A stretch of 64,000 nucleotides of DNA, taken from NCBI RefSeq assembly GCF_029227915.1, contig NC_079879.1, forward strand, positions 992,001 to 1,056,000. Reading direction: 5' to 3'. Under the pieces are notes generated by a model that was given only the letters and a program-made list of their open reading frames with translations, had not been told where the DNA came from and did not search any database. This DNA comes from Hydractinia symbiolongicarpus. Taxonomy: Eukaryota; Cnidaria; Hydrozoa; Anthoathecata; Hydractiniidae. The position numbers and the translations under genes were made by a program. Below, piece by piece: positions 22,479-36,267 of this stretch (position 1 is the stretch's first letter; the number at the start of each line of letters is the position of its first letter).

Positions 22479-24913
22479 CCACTAAAACGCATGAGACTTG
22501 TAGTTTTCAAAACTGTTTTCATTCTTGATAAGACGCTGAAAAAAAAAAGTTTAATCGCGGGCAAACGAAAACCGGAGATTTCCCGTAAATCCCGGGCTTG
22601 GCCCCTATAGTCAAAAGTACACAAAGAAAGTACCCAGGCAGTAAACTCATTTTTGGAATGTTTTTTTGAATTATTTTTTCACCACTATAACGCATGAGAC
22701 TTGTAGTATTCGAAAATGTTTTCATTTTTGATGGGACGCTGAATAGAATAAGTTTAATCGCCGGCAAACGAAAACCCGCGATTTCCCGTAAATCCCGGGC
22801 CTGGCCCGTATAGTCGAATGCATACAAAGAAAGTACTCAGTGAGTAAATTGGTTTCCCGAGCGATTCTTTAAATTATTTTTTCACCACTAAAATGCTTGA
22901 GACTTGTAGTTTATAAAAATGATTTCATTTTTGATGAGACGCTGAATAAAAGGAGTTTAATCGCCGGCAAACGAAAACCCGCGATTTCCCTTAAATCCCG
23001 GACTCGGCCTGTATAGTCAAAAGTATACAAAGAAAGTACGCAGGGAGTAAACTCATTTCCCGAACGATTCTTTAAATTATTATTTCACCACTAAAACGCA
23101 TGAGACTTGTAGTTTTCAAAAATGTTTTCATTCTTGATAAGACGCTGAAAAAAAAAAGCTTAATCGCGGGCAAACGAAAACCCGCGATTTCCCGTAAATC
23201 CTGGGCTTGGAGCGTATAGTCGAATGTATACAAAGAAAGTAAACTGGGAGTAAACTCATTTCCCGAACGATTTTTTAAATTAATTTTTTACCACTAAAAC
23301 GCATAAGACTTTTAGTTTTCAAAAACGATTTCATTTTTAATGAGACGCTGAATAAAAGGAGTTTAATCTCCGGCAAACGAAAACCCGCGATTTCCCGTAA
23401 ATCCCGGCCCCGGCCCGTATAGTCAAAAGTATACAAATAAAGTACGCAGGGAGTAAACTCATTTCCCGAACGATTCTTTAAATTATTATTTCACCACTAA
23501 AACGCATGAGACTTGTAGTTTTCAAAAATGTTTTCATTCTTGATAAGACGCTGAAAAAAAAAAGCTTAATCGCGGGCAAACGAAAACCCGCGATTTCCCG
23601 TAAATCCTGGGCTTGGAGCGTATAGTCGAATGTATACAAAGAAAGTAAACTGGGAGTAAACTCATTTCCCGAACGATTTTTTAAATTAATTTTTTACCAC
23701 TAAAACGCATAAGACTTTTAGTTTTCAAAAACGATTTCATTTTTAATGAGACGCTGAATAAAAGGAGTTTAATCTCCGGCAAACGAAAACCCGCGATTTC
23801 CCGTAAATCCCGGCCCCGGCCCGTATAGTCAAAAGTATACAAATAAAGTACGCAGGGAGTAAACTCATTTCCCGAACGATTCTTTAAATTTTTTTTCACC
23901 ACTAAAACGCATGAGACTTGTAGTTTTCAAAAATGTGTTCATTCTTGATAAGACGCTGAAAAAAAAAAAGTTTAATCGCGGGCAAACGAAAACCCGAGAT
24001 TTCCCGTAAATCCCAGGCTTGACCCCTATAGTCAAAAGTACACAAAGAAAGTACCCAGGGAGTAAACTCATTTTTGGAACGTTTTTTTGAATTATCTTTT
24101 CACCACTATAACGCATGAGACTTGTAGTATTCAAAAATGTTTTCATTTTTGATGGGACGCTGATAAGAAGAAGTTTAATCGCCGGCAAACGAAAACCCGC
24201 GATTTCCCGAAAATCCCGGGCCTGGCCCGTATTGTCGAATGCATACAAAGAAAGTACTCAGTCAGTAAACTGATTTCCCGAACGATTCTTTAAATTATTT
24301 TTTCACCACTAAAACGCATGAGACTTGTAATTTACAAAAATGTTTTCATTTTTGATGAGACGCTGAATAAAAGGAGTTTAATCGCCGGCAAACGAAAACC
24401 CGCGATTTCCCGTACATCCCGGACTCGGCCCGTGTAGTCGAATGTATACAAGGAAAGTACCCAGGGAGTAAACTGATTTCCCGAACGATTCTTTAAATTT
24501 TTTTTAACCACTAAAACGCATGAGACTTGTAGTTTACAAAAATATTTTCATTTTTGATGAGACGCTGAATAAAAGAAGTTTAATCGCCGGCAAACGAAAA
24601 CCCGTGATTTTTCGTATATCACGGGCTCGGCCCGTATAATCAAAAGTATACAAAGAAAGTACCCAGGAAGTAAACTCATTTCCCGAACGAGTTTTTAAAT
24701 TATTTTTTCGCCACTAAAACGCACAAGACTTGTAGTTTTCAAAAATGATTTCATTTTTGATGAGACGCTGAATAAAAGGAGTTTAATCTCCGGCAAACGA
24801 AAACCCGCGATTTCCCGTAGGTCCCGGACCCGGCCCGTATAGTCAAAAGTATACAAAGAAAATACGCAGGGAGTAAACGCATTTCCCGAACGATTCTTTA
24901 AATTATTATTTCA
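22479..24913. repeat. 12-monomer higher-order repeat, copy 2 (2,435 bp)
   Basis: This is the tandem copy of 20044-22478 with at least 99.8% identity by eye. Similarity ends shortly after 24914, where the monomer is an e/h hybrid rather than e. Confidence 0.85.
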
Positions 24914-27141
24914 CCACTAAAACGCATGAGACTTGTAGTTTTCAAAAATGTTTTCATTCTTGATAAGACGCTGAAAAAAAAAGTTTAATCGCCGGCAAAC
25001 GAAAACCCGCGATTTCCCTTAAATCCCGGACTCGGCCTGTATAGTCAAAAGTATACAAAGAAAGTACGCAGGGAGTAAACTCATTTCCCGAACGATTCTT
25101 TAAATTATTATTTCACCACTAAAACGCATGAGACTTGTAGTTTTCAAAAATGTTTTTATTCTTGATAAGACGCTGAAAAAAAAAGTTTAATCGCGGGCAA
25201 ACGAAAACCCGAGATTTCCCGTAAATCCCGGGCTTGATCCCTATAGTCAAAAGTACACAAAGAAAGTACCCAGGCAGTAAACTCATTTTTGGAACGTTTT
25301 TTTGAATTATCGTTTCACCACTATAACGCATGAGACTTGTAGTATTCAAAAATGTTTTCATTTTTGATGGGACGCTGAATAGAAGAAGTTTAATCGCCGG
25401 CAAACGAAAACCCGCGATTTCCCGTAAATCCCAGGCTTGGCGCGTATAGTCGAATGTATACAAAGAAAGTAAACTGGGAGTAAACTCATTTCCCGAATGA
25501 TTTTTTAAATTAATTTTTTACCACTAAAACGCATAAGACTTGTAGTTTTCAAAAACGATTTCATTTTTGATGAGACGCAGAATAAAAGGAGTTTAATCTC
25601 CGGCAAACAAAAACCCGCGATTTCCCGGTAAATCCCGGACCCAGCCCGTATAGTCAAAAGTATACAAATAAAGTACGCAGGGAGTAAACTCATTTCCCGA
25701 ACGATTCTTTAAATTTTTTTCACCACTAAAACGCATGAGACTTGTAGTTTCCAAAAATGTTTTCATTTTTGATGAGACGCTGAATAAAAGAAGTTAAATC
25801 GCCGGCAATCGAAAACCCGCGATTTCCTGTAAATCCCGGGCCTGGCCCGTATAGTCTAATGTATGCAAAGAAAGTACCCAGTGAGTAAATTGATTTCCCG
25901 AGCGATTCTTTAAATTATTTTTTCACCACTAAAACGCATGAGACTTGAAGTTTTCAAAAATGTTTTCATTTCTGATGTGACGCTAAATAAAAGAGGTTTA
26001 ATCGCCGGCAAACGAAAACCCGCGATTTCCCGTAAATCCCGGGTTAGGCCCGTATAATCGAATGTATACAAAGAAAGTACCCAGGGAGTAAACTCATTTC
26101 CCGAACGATTTTTTAAATTATTTTTTCACCACTAAAACGCATGAGACTTGTAGTTTATAAAAATGATTTCATTTTTGATGAGACGCTGAATAAAAGGAGT
26201 TTAATCTCCGGCAAACGAAAACCCGCGATTTCCCGTAGGTCCCGGACCCGGCCCGTATAGTCAAAAGTATACAAAGAAAATACGCAGGGAGTAAACTCAT
26301 TTCCCGAACGATTCTTTAAATTATTATTTCACCACTAAAACGCATGAGACTTGTAGTTTTCAAAAATGTGTTCATTCTTGATAAGACGCTGAAAAAAAAA
26401 GTTTAATCGCGGGCAAACGAAAACACGAGATTTCCCGTAAATCCCGGGCTTGACCCCTATAGTCAAAAGTACACAAAGAAAGTACCCAGGCAGTAAACTC
26501 ATTTTTGGAACGTTTTTTTGAATTATCTTTTCACCACTATAACGCATGAGACTTGTAGTATTCAAAAATGTTTTCATTTTTGATGGGACGCTGATAAGAA
26601 GAAGTTTAATCGCCGGCAAACGAAAACCCGCGATTTCCCGTAAATTTCGGGCCTGGCCCGTATTGTCGAATGCATACAAAGAAAGTACTCAGTCAGTAAA
26701 CTGATTTCCCGAACGATTCTTTAAATTATTTTTTCACCACTATAACGCATGAGACTTGTAGTTTACAAAAATGTTTTCATTTTTGATGAGACGCTGAATA
26801 AAAGAAGTTTAATCGCCGGCAAACGAAAACCCGCGATTTTCCGTATATCACGGACTCGGCCCGTATAGTCAAATGTATACAAAGAATGTACCCAAGGAGT
26901 AAACTCATTTCCCGCACGATTTTTTAAATTATTTTTTCACCATTAAAACGCATGAGACTTGTAGTTTTCAAAAATGATTTCATTTTTGATGAGACGCTGA
27001 ATAAAAGGAGTTTAATCGCCGGCAAACGAAAACCCGCGATTTCCCGTACATCCCGGACTCGGCCCGTATAGTCGAATGTATACAAGGAAAGTACCCAGGG
27101 AGTAAACTGATTTCCCGAACGATTCTTTAAATTTTTTTTCA
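24914..27141. repeat. Eleven-monomer transition series
   Basis: Order: e/h, e2, f/a, b, k, g, h/d, e2, f2, i, j. Class k appears first here (about 25723: GTTAAATCGCCGGCAATCG, TAGTCTAATGTATGC). Class j appears first at about 26939 (ACCATTAAAACG). The f/a hybrid here has GGCTTGGCGCG, the form used in all f/a hybrids further right. The cytosine-rich left arm of e2 shows CACGAG at about 26423. Confidence 0.6.
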
Positions 27142-29440
27142 TTACTAAAACGCATGAGACTTGTAGTTTACAAAAATATTTTCATTTTTGATGAGACGCT
27201 GAATAAAAGAAGTTTAATCGCCGGCAAACGAAACCCGCGATTTTCCGTATATCACGGACTCGGCCCGTATAATCAAAAGTATACAAGGAAAGTACCCAGG
27301 AAGTAAACTCATTTCCCGAACGATTTTTTAAATTATCTTTTCAGCACTAAAACGCACGAGACTTGTAGTTTTCAAAAATGATTTCATTTTTGATGCGACG
27401 CTGAATAAAAGGAGTTTAATCTCCGGCAAACGAAAACCCGCGATTTCCTGTAGGTCCCGGACCCGGCCTGTATAGTCAAAAGTATACAAAGAAAATACGC
27501 GGGGAGTAAACGCATTTCCCGAACGATTCTTTAAATTATTATTTCACCACTAAAACGCATGAGACTTGAAGTTTTCAAAAATGTTTTCATTTCTGATGAG
27601 ACGCTAAATAAAAGAGGTTTAATCGCCGGCAAACGAAAACCCGCGATTTCCCGTAAATCCCTGGTTAGGCCCGTATAGTCGAATGTATACAAAGAAAGTA
27701 CCCAGGGAGTAAACTCATTTCCCGAACGATTTTTTAAATTTTTTTTTCACCACTAAAACGCATGAGACTTGTAGTTTATAAAAATGATTTCATTTTTGAT
27801 GAGACGCTGAATAAAAGGAGTTTAATCTCCGGCAAACCAAAACCCGCGATTTCCCGTAGGTCCCGGACACGGCCCGTATAGTCAAAAGTATACAAAGAAA
27901 ATACGCAGGGAGTAAACTCATTTCCCGAACGATTCTTTAAATTATTATTTCACCACTAAAGCGCATGAGACTTGTAGTTTTCAAAAATGTGTTCATTCTT
28001 GATAAGACGCTGAAAAAAAAAGTTTAATCGCGGGCAAACGAAAACCCGCGATTTCCTGTAGGTCCCGGACCCTGCCCGTATAGTCAAAAGTATACAAAGA
28101 AAATACGCAGGGAGTAAACTCATTTCCCGAACGATCCTTTAAATTATTATTTCACCACTAAAACGCATGAGACTTGAAGTTTTCAAAAATGTTTTCATTT
28201 TTGATGAGACGCTGAATAAAAGAAGTTTAATCGCCGGCAAACGAAAACCCGCGATTTCCCGTACATCCCGGACTCGGCCCGTATAGTCGAATGTATACAA
28301 GGAAAGTACCCAGGGAGTAAACTGATTTCCCGAACGATTCTTTAAATTTTTTTTCATTACTAAAACGCATGAGACTTGTAGTTTACAAAAATATTTTCAT
28401 TTTTGATGAGACGCTGAATAAAAGAAGTTTAATCGCCGGCAAACGAAAACCCGCGATTTTCCGTATATCACGGACTCGGCCCGTATAATCAAAAGTATAC
28501 AAAGAAAGTACCCAGGAAGTAAACTCATTTCCCGAACGATTTTTTAAATTATCTTTTCAGCACTAAAACGCACGAGACTTGTAGTTTTCAAAAATGATTT
28601 CATTTTTGATGCGACGCTGAATAAAAGGAGTTTAATCTCCGGCAAACGAAAACCCGCGATTTCCTGTAGGTCCCGGACCCGGCCCGTATAGTCAAAAGTA
28701 TACAAAGAAAATACGCGGGGAGTAAACTCATTTCCCGAACGATTCTTTAAATTATTATTTCACCACTAAAACGCATGAGACTTGAAGTTTTCAAAAATGT
28801 TTTCATTTCTGATGAGACGCTAAATAAAAGAGGTTTAATCGCCGGCAAACGAAAACCCGCGATTTCCCGTAAATCCCTGGTTAGGCCCGTATAGTCGAAT
28901 GTATACAAAGAAAGTACCCAGGGAGTAAACTCATTTCCCGAACGATTTTTTAAATTTTTTTTTGACCACTAAAACGCATGAGACTTGTAGTTTATAAAAA
29001 TGATTTCATTTTTGATGAGACGCTGAATAAAAGGAGTTTAATCTCCGGCAAACGAAAACCCGCGATTTCCCGTAGGTCCCGGACCCGGCCCGTATAGTCA
29101 AAAGTATACAAAGAAAATACGCAGGGAGTAAACTCATTTCCCGAACGATTCTTTAAATTATTATTTCACCACTAAAGCGCATGAGACTTGTAGTTTTCAA
29201 AAATGTGTTCATTCTTGATAAGACGCTGAAAAAAAAAAGTTTAATCGCGGGCAAACGAAAACCCGCGATTTCCTGTAGGTTCCGGACCCTGCCCGTATAG
29301 TCAAAAGTATACAAAGAAAATACGCAGGGAGTAAACTCATTTCCCGAACGATCCTTTAAATTATTATTTCACCACTAAAACGCATGAGACTTGAAGTTTT
29401 CAAAAATGTTTTCATTTTTGATGAGACGCTGAATAAAAGG
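27142..29440. repeat. Tandem 6-mer pair (about 1,215 bp each)
   Basis: Order: c, d, g, h/d, e2/d, g/j, repeated from 28357. Shared rare changes include CTTTTCAGCACTAAAACG, GATGCGACGC, AATCCCTGGTTAGG, ACTAAAGCGCATG and CCGGACCCTGCCCG. The first copy has a one-base deletion in CAAACGAAACCCG near 27231. The second copy departs from the first near 29440, where the sixth monomer becomes g/d. Confidence 0.7.
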
Positions 29441-29979
29441 AGTTTAATCTCCGGCAAACGAAAACCCGCGATTTCCCGTAGGTCCCGGACCCGGCCCGTA
29501 TAGTCAAAAGTATACAAAGAAAATACGCAGGGAGTAAATTCATTTCCCGAACGATTCTTTAAATTATTATTTCACCACTAAAACGCATGAGCCTTGTAGT
29601 TTTCAAAAATGTGTTCATTCTTGATAAGACGCTGAAAAAAAAAAGTTTAATCGCGGGCAAACGAAAACACGAGATTTCCCGTAAATCCCGGGCTTGACCC
29701 CTATAGTCAAAAGTACACAAAGAAAGTACCAGGCAGTAAACTCATTTTTGGAACGTTTTTTTGAATTATCTTTTCACCACTATAACGCATGAGACTTGTA
29801 GTTTACAAAAATGTTTTCATTTTTGATGAGACGCTGAATAAAAGAAGTTTAATCGCCGGCAAACGAAAACCCGCGATTTCCCTTAAATTCCGGACTCGGC
29901 CTGTATAGTCAAAAGTATACAAAGAAAGTACGCAGGGAGTAAACTCATTTCCCGAACGATTCTTTAAATTATTATTTCA
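29441..29979. repeat. Linking monomers between the 6-mer pair and the trimer array
   Basis: The stretch holds the rest of a g/d hybrid, an e2 monomer with GAGCCTTG (about 29590) and CACGAG, and an i/h hybrid. No other sequence is present. Confidence 0.6.
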
Positions 29980-32213
29980 CCACTAAAACGCATGAGACTT
30001 GTAGTTTTCAAAAATGTTTTCATTCTTGATAAGACACTGAAAAAAAAAAGTTTAATCGCGGGCAAACGAAAACCCGAGATTTCCCGTAAATCCCGGGCTT
30101 GACCCCTATAGTCAAAAGTACACAAAGAAAGTACCAAGGCAGTAAACTCATTTTTGGAACGTTTTTTTGAATTATCGTTTCACCACTATAACGCATGAGA
30201 CTTGTAGTATTCAAAAATGTTTTCATTTTTGATGGGACGCTGAATAGAAGAAGTTTAATCGCCGGCAAACGAAAACACGAGATTTCCCGTAAATCCCGGG
30301 CTTGGCCCGTATAGTCGAATGTATACGAAGAAAGTAACCAGGGAGTAAACTCATTTCCCGAACGATTTTTTAAATTATTTTTTCACCACTAAAACGCATG
30401 AGACTTGTAGTTTATAAAAATGATTTCATTTTTGATGAGACGCTGAATAAAAGGAGTTTAATCGCCGGCAAACGAAAACCCGCGATTTCCCTTAAATTCC
30501 GGACTCGGCCTGTATAGTCAAAAGTATACAAAGAAAGTACGCAGGGAGTAAACTCATTTCCCGAACGATTCTTTAAATTATTATTTCACCACTAAAACGC
30601 ATGAGACTTGTAGTTTTCAAAAATGTTTTCATTCTTGATAAGACACTGAAAAAAAAAAGTTTAATCGCGGGCAAACGAAAACCCGAGATTTCCCGTAAAT
30701 CCCGGGCTTGACCCCTATAGTCAAAAGTACACAAAGAAAGTACCAAGGCAGTAAACTCATTTTTGGAACGTTTTTTTGAATTATCGTTTCACCACTATAA
30801 CGCATGAGACTTGTAGTATTCAAAAATGTTTTCATTTTTGATGGGACGCTGAATAGAAGAAGTTTAATCGCCGGCAAACAAAAACCCGCGATTTCCCGTA
30901 AATCCCGGGCTTGGCGCGTATATTCGAATGTATACAAAGAAAGTAAACTGGGAGTAAACTCATTTCCCGAATGATTTTTTAAATTATTTTTTCACCACTA
31001 AAACGCATGAGACTTGTAGTTTATAAAAATGATTTCATTTATGATGAGACGCTGAATAAAAGGAGTTTAATCGCCGGCAAACGAAAACCCGCGATTTCCC
31101 TTAAATCCCGGACTCGGCCTGTATAGTCAAAAGTATACAAAGAAAGTACGCAGTGAGTAAACTCATTTCCCGAAAGATTCTTTAAATTATTATTTCACCA
31201 CTAAAACGCATGAGACTTGTAGTTTTCAAAAATGTTTTCATTCTTGATAAGACACTGAAAAAAAAAAGTTTAATCGCGGGCAAACGAAAACCCGAGATTT
31301 CCCGTAAATCCCGGGCTTGACCCCTATAGTCAAAAGTACACAAAGAAAGTACCCAGGCAGTAAACTCATTTTTGGAACGTTTTTTTGAATTATCGTTTCA
31401 CCACTATAACGCATGAGACTTGTAGTATTCAAAAATGTTTTCATTTTTGATGGGACGCTGAATAGAAGAAGTTTAATCGCCGGCAAACAAAAACCCGCGA
31501 TTTCCCGTAAATCCCGGGCTTGGCGCGTATATTCGAATGTATACAAAGAAAGTAAACTGGGAGTAAACTCATTTCCCGAATGATTTTTTAAATTATTTTT
31601 TCACCACTAAAACGCATGAGACTTGTAGTTTATAAAAATGATTTCATTTATGATGAGACGCTGAATAAAAGGAGTTTAATCGCCGGCAAACGAAAACCCG
31701 CGATTTCCCTTAAATCCCGGACTCGGCCTGTATAGTCAAAAGTATACAAAGAAAGTACGCAGGGAGTAAACTCATTTCCCGAAAGATTCTTTAAATTATT
31801 ATTTCACCACTAAAACGCATGAGACTTGTAGTTTTCAAAAATGTTTTCATTCTTGATAAGACACTGAAAAAGAAAAGTTTAATCGCGGGCAAACGAAAAC
31901 CCGAGATTTCCCGTAAATCCCGGGCTTGACCCCTATAGTCAAAAGTACACAAAGAAAGTACCCAGGCAGTAAACTCATTTTTGGAACGTTTTTTTTGAAT
32001 TATCGTTTCACCACTATAACGCATGAGACTTGTAGTATACAAAAATGTTTTCATTTTTGATGGGACGCTGAATAGAAGAAGTTTAATCGCCGGCAAACGA
32101 AAACCCGCGATTTCCCGTAAATCCCGGGCTTGGCGCGTATAGTCGAATGTATACAAAGAAAGTAAACTGGGAGTAAACTCATTTCCCGAATTATTTTTTA
32201 AATTAATTTTTTA
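29980..32213. repeat. Trimer e2-f-h in tandem (609-bp period)
   Basis: Class e2 monomers start at 29980, 30589, 31198 and 31807, exactly 609 bp apart. Each is followed by f and, in the first three, by h; the fourth ends in an f/a hybrid. All carry GATAAGACACTG, TTATCGTTTCACC and CTGAATAGAAGAAG. Copies two and three share GTATATTCGAATG and, with each other, GATTTCATTTATGATG. The fourth has AAAAAGAAAAG instead of a pure A run and an extra T in the T run near 31990. This is the shortest higher-order period in the window. Confidence 0.8.
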
Positions 32214-32820
32214 CCACTAAAACGCATAAGACTTGTAGTTTTCAAAAACGATTTCATTTTTGATGAGACGCAGAATAAAAGGAGTTTAATCTCCGGCAAA
32301 CGAAAACCCGCGATTTCCCGTAAATCCCAGACCCGGCCCGTGTAGTCAAAAGTATACAAATAAAGTACGCAGGGAGTAAACTCATTTCCCGAACGATTCT
32401 TTAAATTTTTTTCACCACTAAAACGCATGAGACTTGTAGTTTACAAAAATGTTTTCATTTTTGATGAGACGCTGAATAAAAGAAGTTTAATCGCCAGAAA
32501 ACGAAAACCTGCGATTTCCCGTAAATCCCGGGCTTGGCCCGTATAGTCGAATGTATACAAAGAAAGTAACCAGGGAGTAAACTCATTTCCCGAACGATTT
32601 TTTAAATTATTTTTTCACCACTAAAACGCATGAGACTTGTAGTTTATAAAAATGATTTCATTTTTGATGAGACGCTGAATAAAAGGAGTTTAATCGCCGG
32701 CAAACGAAAACCCGCGATTTCCCTTAAATCCCGGACTCGGCCTGTATAGTCAAAAGTATACAAAGAAAGTACGCAGGGAGTAAACTCATTTCCCGAACGA
32801 TTCTTTAAATTATTATTTCA
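32214..32820. repeat. Three linking monomers b, i-like, h
   Basis: The b monomer has GATGAGACGCAGAAT and ends with the shortened AAATTTTTTTCACC tail. The second has CGCCAGAAAACG, the third is h with TTTCCCTTAAATCCC. The next monomer starts the 17-mer. Confidence 0.55.
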
Positions 32821-35800
32821 CCACTAAAACGCATGAGACTTGTAGTTTTCAAAAATGTTTTCATTCTTGATAAGACACTGAAAAAAAAAAGTTTAATCGC
32901 GGGCAAACGAAAACCCGAGATTTCCCGTAAATCCCGGGCTTGACCCCTATAGTCAAAAGTACACAAAGAAAGTACCCAGGCAGTAAACTCATTTTTGGAA
33001 CGTTTTTTTGAATTATCGTTTCACCACTATAACGCATGAGACTTGTAGTATTCAAAAATGTTTTCATTTTTGATGGGACGCTGAATAGAAGAAGTTTAAT
33101 CTCCGGCAAACGAAAACCCGCGATTTCCCGTAAATCCCGGACTCGGCCCGTATAGTCAAAAGTATACAAAGAAAGTACGCAGGGAGTAAACTCATTTCCC
33201 GAACGATTCTTTAAATTTTTTTCACCACTAAAACGCATGAGACTTGTAGTTTTCAAAAATGTTTTCATTTTTGATGAGACGCTGAATAAAAGAAGTTAAA
33301 TCGCCGGCAATCGAAAACCCGCGATTTCCTGTAAATCCCGGGCCTGGCCCGTATAGTCTAATGTATGCAAAGAAAGTACCCTGTGAGTAAATTGATTTCC
33401 CGAGCGATTCTTTAAATTATTTTTTCACCACTAAAACGCATGAGACTTGAAGTTTTCAAAAATGTTTTCATTTCTGATGAGACGCTAAATAAAAGAGGTT
33501 TAATCGCCGGCAAACGAAAACCCGCGATTTCCCGTAAATCCCGGGTTAGGCCCGTATAGTCGAATGTATACAAAGAAAGTACCCAGGGAGTAAACACATT
33601 TCCCGAACGATTTTTTAAAGTATTTTTTCACCACTAAAACGCATGAGACTTGTAGTTTATAAAAATGATTTCATTTTTGATGAGACGCTGAATAAAAGGA
33701 GTTTAATCTCCGGCAAACGAAAACCCGCGATTTCCCGTAGGTCCCGGACCCGGTCCGTATAGTCAAAAGTATACAAAGAAAATACGCAGGGAGTAAACTC
33801 ATTTCCCGAACGATTCTTTAAATTATTATTTCACCACTAAAACGCATGAGACTTGTAGTTTTCAAAAATGTGTTCATTCTTGATAAGACGCTGAAAAAAA
33901 AAAGTTTAATCGCGGGCAAATAAAAACACGAGATTTCCCGTAAATCCCGGGCTTGACCCCTATAGTCAAAAGTACACAAAGAAAGTACCCAGGCAGTAAA
34001 CTCATTTTTGGAACGTTTTTTTGAATTATCTTTTCACCACTGTAACGCATGAGACTTGTAATATTCAAAAATGTTTTCATTTTTGATGGGACGCTGATAA
34101 GAAGAAGTTTAATCGCCGGCAAACGAAAACCCGCGATTTCCCGTAAATCCCGGGCCTGGCCCGTATTGTCGAATGCATACAAAGAAAGTACTCAGTCAGT
34201 AAACTGATTTCCCGAACGATTCTTTAAATTATTTTTTCACCACTAAAACGCATGAGACTTGTAGTTTACAAAAATGTTTTCATTTTTGATGAGACGCTGA
34301 ATGAAAGAAGTTTAATCGCCGGCAAACGAAAACCCGCGATTTTCCGTATATCACGGACTCGGCCCGTATAGTCAAATGTATACAAAGAATGTACCCAAGG
34401 AGTAAACTCATTTCCAGAACGATTTTTTAAATTATTTTTTCACCATTAAAACGCATGAGACTTGTAGTTTTCAAAAATGACTTCATTTTTGATGAGACGC
34501 TAAATAAAAGGAGTTTAATCGCCGGCAAACGAAAACTCGCGATTTCCCGTACATCCCGGACTCGGCCCGTATAGTCGAATGTATACAAGGAAAGTATCCA
34601 GGGAGTAAACTGATTTCCCGAACGATTCTTTAAATTTTTTTTCACCACTAAAACGCATGAGACTTGTAGTTTACAAAAATATTTTCATTTTTGATGAGAC
34701 GCTGAATAAAAGAAGTTTAATCGCCGGCAAACGAAAACCCGCGATTTTCCGTATATCACGGACTCGGCCCGTATAATCAAAAGTATACAAAGAAAGTACC
34801 CAGGAAGTAAACTCATTTCCCGAACGATTTTTTAAATTATTTTTTCACCACTAAAACGCACGAGACTTGTAGTTTTCAAAAATGATTTCATTTTTGATGC
34901 GACGCTGAATAAAAGGAGTTTAATCTCCGGCAAACAAAAACCCGCGATTTCCTGTAGGTCCAGGACCCGGCCCGTATAGTCAAAAGTATACAAAGAAAAT
35001 ACGCAGGGAGTAAACTCATTTCCCGAAGGATTCTTTAAATTATTATTTCACCACTAAAACGCATAAGACTTGAAGTTTTCAAAAATGTTTTCATTTCTGA
35101 TGAGACGCTAAATAAAAGAGGTTTAAACGCCGGCAAACGAAAACCCGCGATTTCCTGTAAACCCCAGGTTAGGCCCGTATAGTCGAATGTATACAAAGAA
35201 AGTACCCAGGGAGTAAACTCATTTCCTGAACGATTTTTTAAATTATTTTTTCACCACTAAAACGCATGAGACTTTTAGTTTATAAAAATGATTTCATTTT
35301 TGATGAGACGCTGAATAAAAGGAGTTTAATCTCCGGCAAACGAAAACCCGCGATTTCCCGTAGGTCCCGGACCCGGCCCGTATAGTCAAAAGTATACAAA
35401 GAAAATACGCAGGGAGTAAACTCATTTCCCGAACGATTCTTTAAATTTTTATTTCACCACTAAAACGCATGAGACTTGTAGTTTTCAAAAATGTGTTCAT
35501 TCTTGATAAGACGCTAAAAAAAAAAGTTTAATCGCGGGCAAACGAAAACACGAAATTTCCCGTAAATCCCGGGCTTGACCCCTATAGTCAAAAGTACACA
35601 AAGAAAGTACCCAGGCAGTAAACTCATTTTTGGAACGTTTTTTTGAATTATCTTTTCACCACTATAACGCATGAGACTTGTAGTATTCAAAAATGTTTTC
35701 ATTTTTGATGGGACGCTGATAAGAAGAAGTTTAATCGCCGGCAAACGAAAACCCGCGATTTCCCGTAAATCCCGGGCCTGGCCCGTATTGTCGAATGCAT

Positions 35801-36267
35801 ACAAAGAAAGTACTCAGTCAGTAAACTGATTTCCCGAACGATTCTTTAAATTATTTTTTCACCACTAAAACGCATGAGACTTGTAGTTTACAAAAATGTT
35901 TTCATTTTTGATGAAACGCTGAATGAAAGAAGTTTAATCGCCGGCAAACGAAAACCCGCGATTTTCCGTATATCACGGACTCGGCCCGTATAGTCAAATG
36001 TATACAAAGAATGTACCCAAGGAGTAAACTCATTTCCAGAACGATTTTTTAAATTATTTTTTCACCATTGAAACGCATGAGACTTGTAGTTTTCAAAAAT
36101 GATTTCATTTTTGATGAGATGCTGAATAAAAGGAGTTTAATCGCTGGCAAACGAAAACTCGCGATTTCCCGTAAATCCCGGACTCGGCCCGTATAGTCAA
36201 AAGTATACAAAGAAAGTACCCAGGGAGTAAACTCATTTCCCGAACGATTCTTTAAATTATTATTTCA
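32821..36267. repeat. 17-monomer higher-order repeat, copy 1 (3,447 bp)
   Basis: It starts with an e2 monomer (GATAAGACACTG) and repeats with a 3,447-bp offset. Shared rare variants include CACTGTAACGCATG, GCAAATAAAAACACG, TTTTTAAAGTATTTTTTC, AAACCCCAGGTTAGG and CATTGAAACG. Differences noticed are C/T at about 33754 (GGTCCG against GGCCCG) and at about 34598 (GTATCCAGG against GTACCCAGG). The last 150-200 bp of this copy diverge from the second copy. Confidence 0.85.

Noticed and set aside
32861-33268. Longest minus-strand frame (135 codons), repeated at 36308-36715
   Set aside because: It is two monomer-derived segments joined in frame by the shortened AT tail; its second copy is just the 17-mer duplication.
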